DNA of 64,000 nt from Copromyces sp. CBS 386.78 (taxonomy: Eukaryota; Ascomycota; Sordariomycetes; Sordariales; Sordariaceae). The stretch lies in the NCBI GenBank assembly GCA_030685235.1, contig MU839106.1:399864-463863 (forward strand), given 5' to 3'. The notes under the pieces are model-generated. The model worked only from the letters and a program-made list of their open reading frames with translations, did no database searches and was not told where the DNA came from. Each line of letters starts with the position of its first letter. The first letter of the stretch is position 1. The translations under genes were made by a program, and so were the position numbers. Below are positions 1 to 10,815 of the stretch, piece by piece.

Positions 1-954
1 CCTTCATCGTAGAGCGGATACAGCCCTTCACCCTCGTAGTTCTTCCTCACGTGGTCGACGGCTACCAGGTTCTGTGGCTGGACCGTGCTGCCATCGCAAA
101 CGGCGAGGGGGTAGTCGGTTACTGGGTAGCGAAGGGGGCGCCAGACGCTTTTCACAGGGGTAGAGGTTGTGAGTGTCATGTTGGTTTGCGGTTGAAAACG
201 GGGCTGGACGGGTACGTACTTGATGATTCGGAAGCGTCGTTGGAGGAGCTCTTCTGCCCGAGTGCCCATGTGGTGTTTTACTCGTTTGGTGGCGGCTAGG
301 GGGCTTTGGTCTTGCCGAGGTGGAAATGAGATTGAGGTGAGTCAGTGGTGAGTGAGTGATGCTTGGTAGGGAGGTCTGGCTAACCAATGTGAACAGCGTG
401 CACGGGCTTCAAGATGAGCATTGGATCGTCGAGGTCGATGACACTCCCGGATTTTGGGGTTGTCCGGCTGTTATCACTCGTCCGGAGCTTGATTTACGGA
501 TAAGTGATGGTCAATGGTCTGTTCTAGGTTAAAGTCACCGAGTTGGAGGAAAACTTGACCATGCTCGGGCACTCACTCTCCAGTCAAAAACCACCACCTC
601 CGCCCCCGGATCAATACTCCGCAGGAGCTCGACAACCTTGGGAAGGTACTCCCTCTCAAGCCCCTCTTGGTCTGTCGGTATGACTCCAAGCTCCTGCCTA
701 ACCACTTGAAATGCATGGTCATCTAGGTTGAACAGATCTTCACTGCCTCTGATATCGTGAATAGTCTGTTCTGGTGAAGCGGCGAGAGTGAAGTTCTTTC
801 TCGGACAGCCCTCGGGAGCCTGTGAAATGAACTCGTAGGGCTTTTCGGTACGGAACTTGTCCTCCCATTGGATGTAGTTGAGCTTTGCCTTTTGTTCTGC
901 CTGGCCTGCCGTGGCGTTCCCCTGCTGTGGCGCATCTTTCACGCTTCTATCCAT
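1..954 (-). CDS. CmcJ/NvfI (GA4 desaturase-like) family oxidoreductase, C-terminus beyond window
   Basis: Four exons can be followed: 954-577, 487-385, 310-220 and 147-1, the last cut by the window edge. Introns of 89, 74 and 72 nt begin GTGAGT, GTTAGC and GTACGT. Spliced across them, the protein shows the family landmarks in order: the LEREYLPKVVELL helix followed by VVVFDWR, then DLDDPMLILKPVHAVHIDQS, RVKHHM, and RIINVWRPL followed by PLAVCDGSTV. Each junction falls inside a conserved block (VHI|DQS, RIIN|VWRP), which supports the exon model. The family includes fungal secondary-metabolite hydroxylases and desaturases such as AsaB-, CmcJ- and NvfI-type proteins. The substrate cannot be told. 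The ATG at 954 is the first in frame before a typical N-terminus. No obvious biosynthetic partner lies to the right. Confidence 0.87.
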
Positions 955-1611
955 TGCCGTTGTTGGAAGTGATGGTTCCGTGATGATGCGGATTGAGATG
1001 CGGCTCTGGTTTCGGTGTGTTGTCCGGACTGGTCTTACTCGCAGCAGGAAATCGGAGTCAGTGGTGGCTCGGTTGCGCCCAAGTGATAGGATGGAATGTC
1101 AGCCTTTATGTTTGCACAGCATGTGTGGTTTTGCTTGGATACCACAGTTTCCAGTCGGGAAAGGCGATCAGTTATCGTGACATTCACCTAGTGTCCCCGC
1201 AAGAAATAAGTAAGGAGAAATTGTGATGATCTTATAGGTACGTTGAAATTCGTTGTTTCTTATTTGCATCTCCGGTCCCGCGTTGTACAGCTGATCACAG
1301 TTCCGGCCCCCAACTGTTTGGTAGGCGTGTTGACCGGTTTCGTGTAATGATTTGATGATGGTGCGTGGTATCGTTCAACCCGCCCAGCTTATCATCTTTC
1401 AGCTCAATCTGTGCATTTCCCCAAGAGAACCCCGCAAATCATCCTCCACTCCCGAGCTTCTGAGCTCGCGTGCTCCAATGGCTCTGCCTGTCGGTCCTAA
1501 CTCGTCGGTTGATCCCGCCCCAAGATGCCTGGCAAGCTTGATTTCTACAGTTTGATGTGACTGCGTCTCACACCGGCTCCGCACCTGACAGTAAAACCTC
1601 GTCCTCAAATC
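955..1611. other. intergenic, nothing recognised
   Basis: This is presumably promoter of the leftward oxidoreductase plus the 3' flank of the next leftward ORF. No credible spliced coding sequence, repeat or RNA gene was seen. Confidence 0.5.
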
Positions 1612-1857
1612 TCAGGCAGCAATGAACCCAATGCACTCGCACTCCCCTGATCGCTTTCCACACTGCTTGCACACGTCGTCCTGCGAGCTGGAGCCACTTT
1701 TGGTGCCCGATTGAACAACAAGAAGGTCTTGCTTAGCGTCTTCCTTGCTTGATGAGTTGTCGTCCTTGTTGAATTTCTTCCATGGCTGTGATCTGCCACC
1801 GGTAGAGTCGGCGAAGTGATCATTTCTTTGTGTATCTGCTCCCGACGACGTAGACAT
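1612..1857 (-). CDS. possible small hydrophilic protein with C-terminal Cys motif
   Basis: An 81-residue ORF from the ATG at 1857. The first two thirds are Ser/Asp/Lys-rich and look disordered. The end carries CKQCGKRSGECEC followed by a short hydrophobic tail (IGFIAA), which could bind a metal. No family is recognised. The frame stays open upstream to 2004 without an ATG, so it may be a 3' exon of a longer gene. It could also be a chance ORF; the regular cysteine spacing is the only argument for coding. Confidence 0.35.
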   Translation of the reverse strand: MSTSSGADTQRNDHFADSTGGRSQPWKKFNKDDNSSSKEDAKQDLLVVQSGTKSGSSSQDDVCKQCGKRSGECECIGFIAA

Positions 1858-2567
1858 TTCGGAGGTGGTTGATCGTAACCGATTGGCGTGTGATGTACAG
1901 CTAATAGAAGCCCTGTTTTGCGTTAGTACATGTACCGTGGCTGCAGTTCTGAGATGTCTTGACGCAATGCCGCAGGCGCCAGCGATGTCCGACGTTGAAT
2001 ACACTTACTTGGAGATTTGTCGAGTTCGCTTTTTGACAGTTGGGTGCTTGAAGATCTCAGAAACATGCAAGCCCGAGGACTTACATGGCCCTTTTATGTC
2101 TGAAATGATGACATGTTACAATAAACTGGGGTCAGGCGCTACTGCCTACCTAGACGTATGAACGTCAGCTGGAGAATTTGGCTGTCCATCTTTCGGGGCC
2201 CGAAAGTGCTCAAGATGACAGCTTCCGTGGAGATATGGAAGAAGGTTTCACTGCATAGCTGCCTTAAACGCGGCATAGCAACCGCCAGTGTTGAAGGAAG
2301 AACGGTGCGGCTCAGTGGGTGTAGCCCAAACAGGCAGAGCATGCAGGGTGTGGTAGCGATGAAATGAAGTGGTGTGGGCTATTGAAAGTTTGACTGGAGA
2401 GTTAACCAAATTCCTGCGCCCCATGGTACGCCATTCGACAAAAGCTGCAATAACCCCGATATCAGGTTTGGCTGGGAAGCCTTCCGAAAAGACGCAGAGT
2501 GTGGAGTTCGCTCAATCGTACAATGAAATTCCATCACAAGAGTACATGTTAACCTCCAACCTGCATG
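1858..2567. other. intergenic, nothing recognised
   Basis: Short ORFs on both strands show no family motif. The stretch probably holds the 3' UTR of the beta-lactamase-like gene and upstream sequence of the small ORF. Confidence 0.45.
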
Positions 2568-4397
2568 TCACGGGCCTGACCGCGAGAAATGTGCCTTTTC
2601 GGATAGATGTTTTGGAGACTTCCGTGAACATCTCGAGATCAGGCGCCAACTTTTGACAACCCTGCCAAGTGTCGTCTGGAGAAGCGGTATGACTCTTTTT
2701 GAGAGCTTTGAGCGTGTTCGTAGGTGTGTTCGTGGGTTCTCGCGTCGAGTTAGAACCATCCCCTTCCCAGGCAGCCCCGAGCCCTGTGCCCAGTTGAGCG
2801 AAAAAGCCTCCCAAGACCGTGTTTTGTTCAAGTTGAACTGAATTTTGAAATACTCCGGGTCCCACACTATGAACCGGGCTCGCTCTGCTTGCTGATTGTA
2901 GTCTAGCGCCCATTCAAAGATGTGATCCTTGAGGTGACGAAGATCGTAGCATTGTGATTCCCGTCCCTGAAAACTGAGCTCCAGACAACCGCTCTTCTTC
3001 TCATCCTTTGGATACCGGATTTCGATGAAAAAATTCCCCTTCGAATTGTAATATTGCCCGATGTATTGGTCCAGATGAGGGTAGGAGTGGGCCATGCTGC
3101 GTTCGTTTTCAAGGCCCTTCCTCATCTCTTTCACAAGATCAAGTTTCCGGTCCCGACTTCTCCTCGCCAGTTCAACGTACTGGTTTGCCAGGTCATGGTA
3201 TGTTTTCCCCCCATCTTCAAATCGGAAGAGTGCGGTGATGTATACTTGGGCGATCCAGTCCGCTACGTCGTTGAGTGGCATCGAGTTCGTCAGAACCACC
3301 ACTGCCGAATTTGTTTCGGGGAACATGAAGATGGCGGAATAATACCCAATCCCGGCGCCTTGATGGTAATAAGTCATCATGGGCTGGTTTCTTGATCCGA
3401 GTACTGGAAGTTCGTCCCTGCTGAACAGCTCCGCGTTGTCTCCCTGCAGGCCAACAACGCCTGGAAGCGCCGTCCGAACCCATCCGTAGCCGTAGAAACG
3501 ATGATCCCTGGACGGATTGTCTAGAGGCACTTGGTTGCTCAAGATAGTTGGGACTTCCTTCAAAGGACCGGAGTATAACTTCTGTTCAGCAGCAAGAATC
3601 GCCTTCGCCCATGCAAGAAGATCACTGACGCTCGAGTAGATGCCCCCAGCAGTTTCGAATATGCTCTTGTCAAAGGGGATCTTCGTGGGCAGTTGATGAA
3701 TGCAGGGATGAATGTCTCCATTGTCCAGTGCTGCGTGGGCAAACGCAAAGTCTCCGTATGGATCTGGCTTTGTTGTTGTGCTGTGTAGTGATAACGGTTC
3801 GACGACGTACTCTCGCAGAGAGTCCTCAAATGACCTCCCTGAGAACTTCTCCAGAACTAAGCCAGCGAGACTGTAGCCCCAGTTATTGTAGATCCAATCG
3901 CTTCGAAATTGTCCGACCTTCTCGAGTGTCGCAACCGCTGGAACGAGTTCATCTTTTGTGAGGAGGAACTCTTGATCGCCTTGATGGGCGATGGACATGT
4001 CGCCACTGAGTCCTGTTCGGTGAGAGAGGCAATCGGAAAGAGTTGCCATGTGCTGAATTTTACCATCCGTCTCGAAACCCTCGAGCAGATCCTTCATCGG
4101 TGTACTCCATTCGAATTTGGCCTCCTTGCCCTCCCCACGGACCTTTGCAAGACATGCGACGACGAAGCTCTTTGTTATGGACCCTATGCCGTAGACTGTA
4201 TGGGGACCGGGTGGGCGTGGCTTGAGGTTAGGCTGGTTCCCGACAACAGTTCCATGGCCTTTGGTGAAAATAGTCTTGTTGTCGTGGAGGATACCCACGG
4301 ACGCTGAAGGGGCCCCTGAAATGCTACAGATGTAGTCAACGATCGAAATAACAGATTGGAGACGAACGCGTATGTCTTCCTCCTGCGTGCAAAACAT
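2568..4397 (-). CDS. serine beta-lactamase-like (class C / PBP-fold) hydrolase
   Basis: A single open frame of 609 residues from the ATG at 4397; the open frame goes a little further up but without an ATG. It has the three active-site motifs of the beta-lactamase/DD-peptidase fold: S73-I-T-K76 (nucleophile and general base), Y170-N-N172, and H345-Q-G347 in place of KTG. A C-terminal lipocalin-like extension follows (about 400-560). Fungal members include hydrolases of lactones and esters and lovastatin-cluster acyltransferase relatives; the substrate is unknown. No signal peptide is evident. A GTAATG just upstream on the minus strand (near 4454) and a CAG near 4390 could mark a 5' intron, so the N-terminus may be longer. 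The last 60 residues are basic and low-complexity, so the true 3' end could also be spliced. Confidence 0.88.
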   Translation of the reverse strand: MFCTQEEDIRVRLQSVISIVDYICSISGAPSASVGILHDNKTIFTKGHGTVVGNQPNLKPRPPGPHTVYGIGSITKSFVVACLAKVRGEGKEAKFEWSTPMKDLLEGFETDGKIQHMATLSDCLSHRTGLSGDMSIAHQGDQEFLLTKDELVPAVATLEKVGQFRSDWIYNNWGYSLAGLVLEKFSGRSFEDSLREYVVEPLSLHSTTTKPDPYGDFAFAHAALDNGDIHPCIHQLPTKIPFDKSIFETAGGIYSSVSDLLAWAKAILAAEQKLYSGPLKEVPTILSNQVPLDNPSRDHRFYGYGWVRTALPGVVGLQGDNAELFSRDELPVLGSRNQPMMTYYHQGAGIGYYSAIFMFPETNSAVVVLTNSMPLNDVADWIAQVYITALFRFEDGGKTYHDLANQYVELARRSRDRKLDLVKEMRKGLENERSMAHSYPHLDQYIGQYYNSKGNFFIEIRYPKDEKKSGCLELSFQGRESQCYDLRHLKDHIFEWALDYNQQAERARFIVWDPEYFKIQFNLNKTRSWEAFSLNWAQGSGLPGKGMVLTRRENPRTHLRTRSKLSKRVIPLLQTTLGRVVKSWRLISRCSRKSPKHLSEKAHFSRSGP

Positions 4398-4816
4398 GAT
4401 TGTGGAAAACAAAGTACGGTGAGAAAGATTGGGCAGGAGAAAACATTACCGAGGAGCGCGCAATGCCTCCATGTGAAAAGAGTATTGGCACTATAATATG
4501 GACGGCAAGGAACGACCAAGGGAGATGTGAAGGTGGGACCGGAAGCCCCGTGGCATGTCATGAACAACGTTCCAGTCATTAGGCGTAAACCGATCGGTAT
4601 GAGGAGAGTCCAATAACACAGGGAAGGGGAATTCAAGGATTTTAAGGTGACACAACCTTCCATCCACATCAACTTGTATGGGAGCAGGCAGGGTGTCGGG
4701 TGTTGGTGTGATAGAACTAGTACACGGGATGCAGTGTCATTTCATACCGCATACAGGGCGCGTTTGGTTCAACCAACAACTTTTCCATCTGTTTTCAACA
4801 GGGGTAGAGGAGGGTA
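4398..4816. other. upstream region with part of an older inverted repeat
   Basis: Presumed promoter and 5' UTR of the beta-lactamase-like gene. The last 35 bases, just outside the MITE, resemble the reverse complement of 5344-5370 (both arms contain CAGGGGTRGAGGA). The MITE therefore probably landed inside an older inverted-repeat sequence. Confidence 0.45.
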
Positions 4817-5310
4817 CAGTCCCTGCCACAAATAAACGCCCCGCGGATTTTTTCCCTGCAAAAAAGACCAAAACTCAACATCGTCACTCTCAACTTTCAA
4901 CCCCTTAACAAAGGGAAATCGCAAATGCACTTACAATATAAATAGGTAAATATAAATACAATTGAGGAAAAGAAACCTGGTTTTTCTACTATTACTTGTA
5001 GTTGAACAATTAGTGTGCCAACTTTAAGTTATATTAAGAAAAATATTATAGTGGACTTATAGCGCTCTTTAGTGGACTGAAATCCGAATTCGCATTATAG
5101 TTGGACTTTGCGGCCTAAATTCTCAACCCTCTTACAAGGTAGTAGAAAGTAGCTCTCTTTATGAATAATACTTAGTATCTAACTATTCGTAGCGTTTTAG
5201 GGATATCTATATCTTTAAAAGTAGTTATTTTATTTGTATACGAAAGTATTGAGTTTAGGCCTTTTAAGGTGAGAAAAAAATAATGGGGCGTTTATTTGTG
5301 GCACCCACTG
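4817..5310. mobile_element. 494-bp MITE, Tc1/mariner-type (TA target, CAGT termini)
   Basis: The ends are 26-bp terminal inverted repeats (4817-4842 and 5285-5310) matching at 23 of 26 positions. Both begin CAGT and share TGCCACAAATAAACGCCCC. The only mismatches are CCC versus GGG at positions 5-7. TA dinucleotides flank both sides (4815-4816, 5311-5312), as expected of a Tc1/mariner target duplication. The interior is AT-rich and has no usable ORF, so the element is non-autonomous. No source transposase lies in the window. Confidence 0.88.
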
Positions 5311-5312
5311 TA

Positions 5313-6904
5313 CAAAGTGCCATCTGCAGCCTGTAGATAGCGCTTTGTACTATCCTCCACCCCTGTCAACCAACAAAACGCTCGATCTTCATGGTCCAAC
5401 CCGTTAAGATAGAAACCAACAGAATGAACCATCACCATACCGGATTAGGAAGCTAATACGACCTCATGCAAGCACATGCACGGCGCATACAGGGGAGGTA
5501 CGGCCAAGAATCTGGTGCAGGAAGCAATGTGGGACTGCCAAACCTTGTGTTTGAGCAAAATCAAATTGAGTGAGTGTATGCGGTACGTGCATTGCGATGC
5601 ATCGGGGAGTCGCATAAGGTAGGTGCGATGTGACCTAGGTACTTAGGTAGCCGAACCTGCCCAGAATGCAGAATGTACTGTGTAATTTGGTGCCCGGAAA
5701 GCGGCTGTGCCTGCCTGTAATTTCCAAGAGCCAACCCTGCCATCCACCACACTCCGCTGAGGTTTTCTTCCGTCGCTTCAAGAGCCTTCGAGCCGTTTAC
5801 TGGTGGTAAGGTAGGTACTTATGTTCTCGTGGGAAGACACTGCTGCAAGGGAATCAGGTGCCAATCAGTCGTGATGGAGGGCTTGGGGCTGACCCCGAAG
5901 ACGAGAAGCAGTATGAAGTGCAAAAAGCACCCTGCTTCAATTCCCCATTTGCATTTCAAAATCTTGACTTGTAGCTGATACCTATCTTCTAGAAAAGATT
6001 GACATTCATATGAATGCCCTTGCGCAATCAAAACAAGGGAATTTTGAACAGCAAGGGAAGACATGGAATGTTGTCTTTTAGACTACCGGGCAGCGTGGCC
6101 AATCAGATAAGTTGTGCACCAAACAATAATGCAGAAGCTGAAAGCTTGCTTAAAGACAATCTCCCCTTTTCTCCCAATACCTCCGTGTGGGTTTCTTCCG
6201 GTTTTATGGTAATGGCCTTAGTTGCGGGCACTGCTGGTCAACGTCACAGATATTGGCCTGTTCAAATATCGTGTGACTGTCCGCGTTGACATTTATTCAC
6301 TAAATACGTGGGAGTTTTTGGCTTACGCCCAGTCAACTCGCACCTAGTCTTGTGTACCGACTGATGTTAGGCATAGATGCCCTTATTATCTGCACTTACA
6401 CCTCATGGAGGGTCAAACAGGAGACAGATTGGATGCCTGAGGAGTGATATCAGGTAGGCAAGAAGGCTTAGCAATGTTGTGGTGAATGACAGCATCAACG
6501 GCTCACGCACCGGAAGGATGATTGGCAAAGAGTACCACACGTCGACATGCCCTACACCAGAACTCTGCATACGCCTCACTTCGGTCACTGTTGTGAACTT
6601 TGATGGGCAAGAGCTACCATCCGATGTGCCGTCCGCGGGTTGCGTGAGGCTCTGTTGCCCAATGGGTCTCATTCCGAGTAATATATAGGGTTACCCTGGT
6701 GATGTTTACAATGAGTGTACGATCCCGGGCAGCCCCAAGTATCGGTTGTGCATCCTCACAATACCTTACCTACGTATACGGCATACATCGTGTCCCGACG
6801 GTGAAACACAAACACGCCTCTCGAGTGAACCAACACTCGTCCTACCCGACCCTGAGCTACCTAGGCATCAACCGGAACTTCTACAGTTGCAGACAGGAAC
6901 CAAA
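5313..6904. other. intergenic and upstream region of the NLR gene
   Basis: A short palindrome lies at 5310-5351 (GTACAAAGTGC ... GCGCTTTGTAC), directly beside the MITE. Otherwise the stretch holds unremarkable sequence with short ORFs only. The last few hundred bases should include the NLR promoter and 5' leader. Confidence 0.45.
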
Positions 6905-9900
6905 ATGTCTCAGCCAGCGGCACTCTACCCAACGGATGTAGCACTTCCACTTCTATCTTCGCGGGCTCAGAATGTCAAAAACAAGGCCGATGAACTCAGA
7001 ACAATGTTGCGCCGGCGCAACATTGAGGTTACCGAGGAGCCCCTAGATGTCTTCATGAAGAAGAATGCATGGCTAAAGCCGAAATGGCTGGACAAGCTCC
7101 AACTTGTTAACAATAACATCAAGACATTTTCCAAGGCTATTGGGACCATCTGCCAAGCCCATGGAATTGCTTCCATAGTAAGCATCTTTTGCTAAACATC
7201 ATGATTGTGATCAAGAAATGATAATTCAAGTAAAACGAGCGGATACTGATGGTATTTTGTGATTACACAGATATGGGGTGTTCTGAGATTCATCTTGGAT
7301 GTAAGCCAATTCCTGCTGTGTCCGAGGACGGCTCACCACAACTCCAACGGCGAGACTGATAAACACAGGCGTTCGGCAGATACTTTGGTCTTCTGGATAA
7401 AATTGTCGACATCTATGATGAAATGGCTCGATCATTTCAGATGCTGAAGGACTACGCAGAGCTCTATGCCGAGCATACAACCGTCCTGGATGCTCTGTTG
7501 GATATATACTGCTCCTACATTGAATTTTCAATCCATGCAGTCGAGATATTTGCCCGCCATCCACTCAGTAAGACCTCATGCCTCACGCATTCAATCTGAA
7601 GATCTCACTGACAGCAGGGGCACCACCTTGACACAGAGGTTATCTTCAAGATGATCGTCCGCTTTTCCCCTATCGAACTGACCCTCAAGGACGGAGCAAA
7701 GAAGATTTGCAGCGCGACTCAATCATTTAAGGATCGAAGGAACCTTATAAGGGACAAAATCAGTGCTGACACTTTGAAGAAAGTCGGCACAATCGTAGAG
7801 GTAACATCTGTTCAAGGATCACCAAGTCAAGAAAGTTCCAGGTTGAAAAGGATCTTCTCGGTCCCAAAGGCCCAAAATACGAAGTTTTGTGGGAGAAAAA
7901 AAGTGCTCGAACAACTGGGCCGTGACCTGCTCCCGGCCCAAGACACACCGCAAAAGTCGTGCACCTTACACGGGGCACCTGGTATGGGTAAAACCCAGAT
8001 AGCAGTTGAGTTCGCTTATCGCTGTTCCTACAAGTTCCCGGAGCTCAACATTTTCTGGATTCCGGCCGAAGATGAGACTGTTCTCTCCCAGGCTTTTGGC
8101 AACATAGCACGGCTTGTTGGGAGCCAGCAGGCAGAAACTGATGTTCCAGACCAGGCAAGACTGCTCGAGACGGCGACTGCCTGGCTGCGTGAAAGTAAGT
8201 ACCTCGTCCTATGGAAAGCCTCAGAAACCCGACATACTCACGCAATAATTTTGGGTCACAGATACGTCATGGTTGATGATCTTTGACAATGTCAACGATC
8301 CCGAGATCTTCGCCAAGTACCAACCACGCTGCAACCATGGATTGATCCTTCTCACCAGTCAGTATCAGGGAATGGTTCACCCCACGACAACAGAAATTCT
8401 CGTGAGGTCTTTGACACCTCAAGAAGGTTCAGAGCTTCTCCTTAAACACATTACCACGGGCAGGCAGGAGAAGCTGCACATGGGAGATCCGAGCTCACTT
8501 GCCCGACTGTTCGAGGAAATATCAGAAGAAGTCGACGGATCGCCACTGCTACTTGTTGGGCTTGCGGGGTCCATTGTTTCCTCGGCAGTCTCAGCGGAAG
8601 GAGCCCTCAAGATGCTGCGGCAGTCAGGGAGTTTAGGCAAGAGCGACCCCTTTACGAACGGCCACTCTGCCTGCGCGTACGACCGACCTTTCGACTCTGC
8701 TTGGGATATGGCGTTGAAAGCAATCCCCGAAAAAGGACTGGCAATCCTGAGAATCATGAGCATGCTTGCGGCGGATAAAATTCCCGTCGACATGCTCAAC
8801 CGCGACCTTGAGGGCAAGCTGAGTTTCTTGGGATATGAAGACCCTGACCGGTATGTACCTTCCAAATCAAGCAGCTCAGTGCTCCTACACCCGGACTAAC
8901 GCACCTGCCCTACTTCAAGCTTTCGTAGTAGAATTCAAGCTCATATTGTGGAGCGGTACTTGGTCGAAGCGGAAGACTGGGATCCGAAGTCGCCTTGGTG
9001 CTTCTACACCATTCATCGGCAACTGCAAGCGAAAATCCTGCGAGATCTGCATTTCGTACCAGAACATTACCAGCTCACCTTCGATCGCGCCGTGGCACTA
9101 ATCGCGCGAGAATTCCCGCCCTTCCCAAGATTCATGATGCCAAACTTTTCACAGTGGCCATCATACGAGAAACTGGTTGCCCATGTCCTCAAGGTCCATT
9201 CGGTTTATCGTGCTAACGAAAGGAGCCCAGGCCAGGATGAAACCCCAACCGTGATTCCTCTTATCCCCAGCATGGCCTTTGCTGAGCTTCTTATCAGCGC
9301 TGGGTACTACTTCTATGAAGTAGGTTTGGAACATTCGTGTCGCGCGGTCTTGGAGACCGCCGAGAAGATTTTCCACGAATTTCGCATTACCTCTACGGCC
9401 GAAGCCACCACGCAAATAGAAAGAGGACCATCGGTCTACGCCAATTCTCTGAAGCTCGAGACAAATGCCATTACAGTATTCTGGGGCATCATTGAGCAGG
9501 CGCAGGGTTTGACAGGTGCACGCAAAGCCATGGCAAAGGCGAAGCAAGTGGTCGCTTTGCGCGAGAAGCATGCAATCCTGCCTGGCCTTTCCTCAGAAGA
9601 TAGGTTAGAAAGTCAAGTCCTGCTATCCAACGCTTACAACGACATTGGCGCTCAAATGCTTCACATGCACCAGTACGCGGGCGCAATGGACTACCTCGAC
9701 AAATCACTCAATCTCAAGAGGGAGCTGGAAGCACAAGGCCATGACATACCACCGTTCGAGTTTGCAGAATCCACCAACAATTTGGCCTTCGCTGCACTTG
9801 GCCAGAATCTTATAGACGCTGCTTTGCTTCACAGCCAAAAGGCCGTGGACTTTATCGACAAGGACGACAGCCACGACAGCGACGCAACCCGCTTCTACTT

Positions 9901-10525
9901 CTGTCACGGGGTTACACTTTTGCTAAGTGGCCAACCCGAAGAGGCTCTGAAGGTGATGATAGACGTCCACAGAAAGCGTAAAGACACCTTTGGTGGATCG
10001 GGACGTCAAACAAGGGATACCAGTTACGCCATCAGCTTCATTTACTTCTCTCAGGGCCGCTTCAAGGAAGCCACGTAAGTTTCCTGCCATTCCTGGTCCT
10101 CATTTCCCTCTCTCGTCAAACCAAAGCTCCTGACTAACCCAACTCGTCCCAGAAACACCATCAGAGGCTGCTTCAACGAGCAAGCCAAGGGCATCTGGCC
10201 CGCCGAATGCCTGACCCGCGCCAAGTATCTGCAATCCCAGATCTTAATGGCGCTCGGAGACATTGACGAAGGCAAAAGGAAATACGACGAGGCAGTCCAG
10301 GAACTGGACAGGTATCTGTCTGACATTTTTCCCAAAGCCCATGCTCAAAAGGCGGAAGGTAGCACGCCTGCATGCAGTGGCTATGCAGAGCTCATGGCTG
10401 CTGATGAGGCACTACGGTTTGACTATGTCGTTCCTTTCTTCGCGGGGAGGTTTGCTAGTACGGTGATAGGTGTTAGAATTCGAAGTGGTGTTGGGTGTTT
10501 TCCGCCGTTGGAGGACCTGGAGTGA
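6905..10525 (+). CDS. NLR-type STAND receptor: DUF7708, NB-ARC, TPR
   Basis: Seven exons: 6905-7177, 7271-7300, 7369-7567, 7637-8194, 8262-8850, 8920-10074 and 10153-10525. They give 1058 residues in one frame with consistent phases. The N-terminal 240 residues match the helical DUF7708 domain of fungal STAND proteins (aromatic-rich YAELYAEH and ARHPLK stretches). The NB-ARC NTPase has the Walker A GAPGMGKT at about 280-287, Walker B WLMIFDN at about 357-363, the sensor LILLTSQY, and a GLPL-like SPLLLVGLAGS. From about 560 the protein is helical with TPR-like units, including NNLAFAALGQNLIDAALLHS, typical of the ligand-sensing half. These proteins are switch ATPases used in non-self recognition and programmed cell death. 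The 30-nt second exon and the exon-4 acceptor at 7636 were chosen because only they keep the frame and restore the RHPLK motif. Confidence 0.88.
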
Positions 10526-10815
10526 TTGATGGACTTTGGGTTTCCTTACATATCTCTTGTTTTTTGGATGTTTTGCATTTTCCGTTGGCGATACCCCTTA
10601 CACTTCCTTCTGGTTCCTTTCCCACTCTTCTTTTTCTGCATGGATGACACCCGGTTTATGTTTCCCTTGCGCTTCCCCCTTAGCTATATCTTGTCGTGGC
10701 ATTCCCATGTATCTTGGAGAGAGTAGAGGTAGCTGTGATGAAACGAGTTCGCTACATGCTGTCCATGACGGACTCTTCCTCAGTCCTTGCCGTACGTGCC
10801 CACCGTAAGCTATTG
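10526..10815. other. convergent 3' flanks
   Basis: A 290-bp gap between the NLR stop and the leftward SDR stop. It is pyrimidine-rich (CTT/TTT runs), probably 3' UTR of both. No repeat was seen. Confidence 0.5.
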
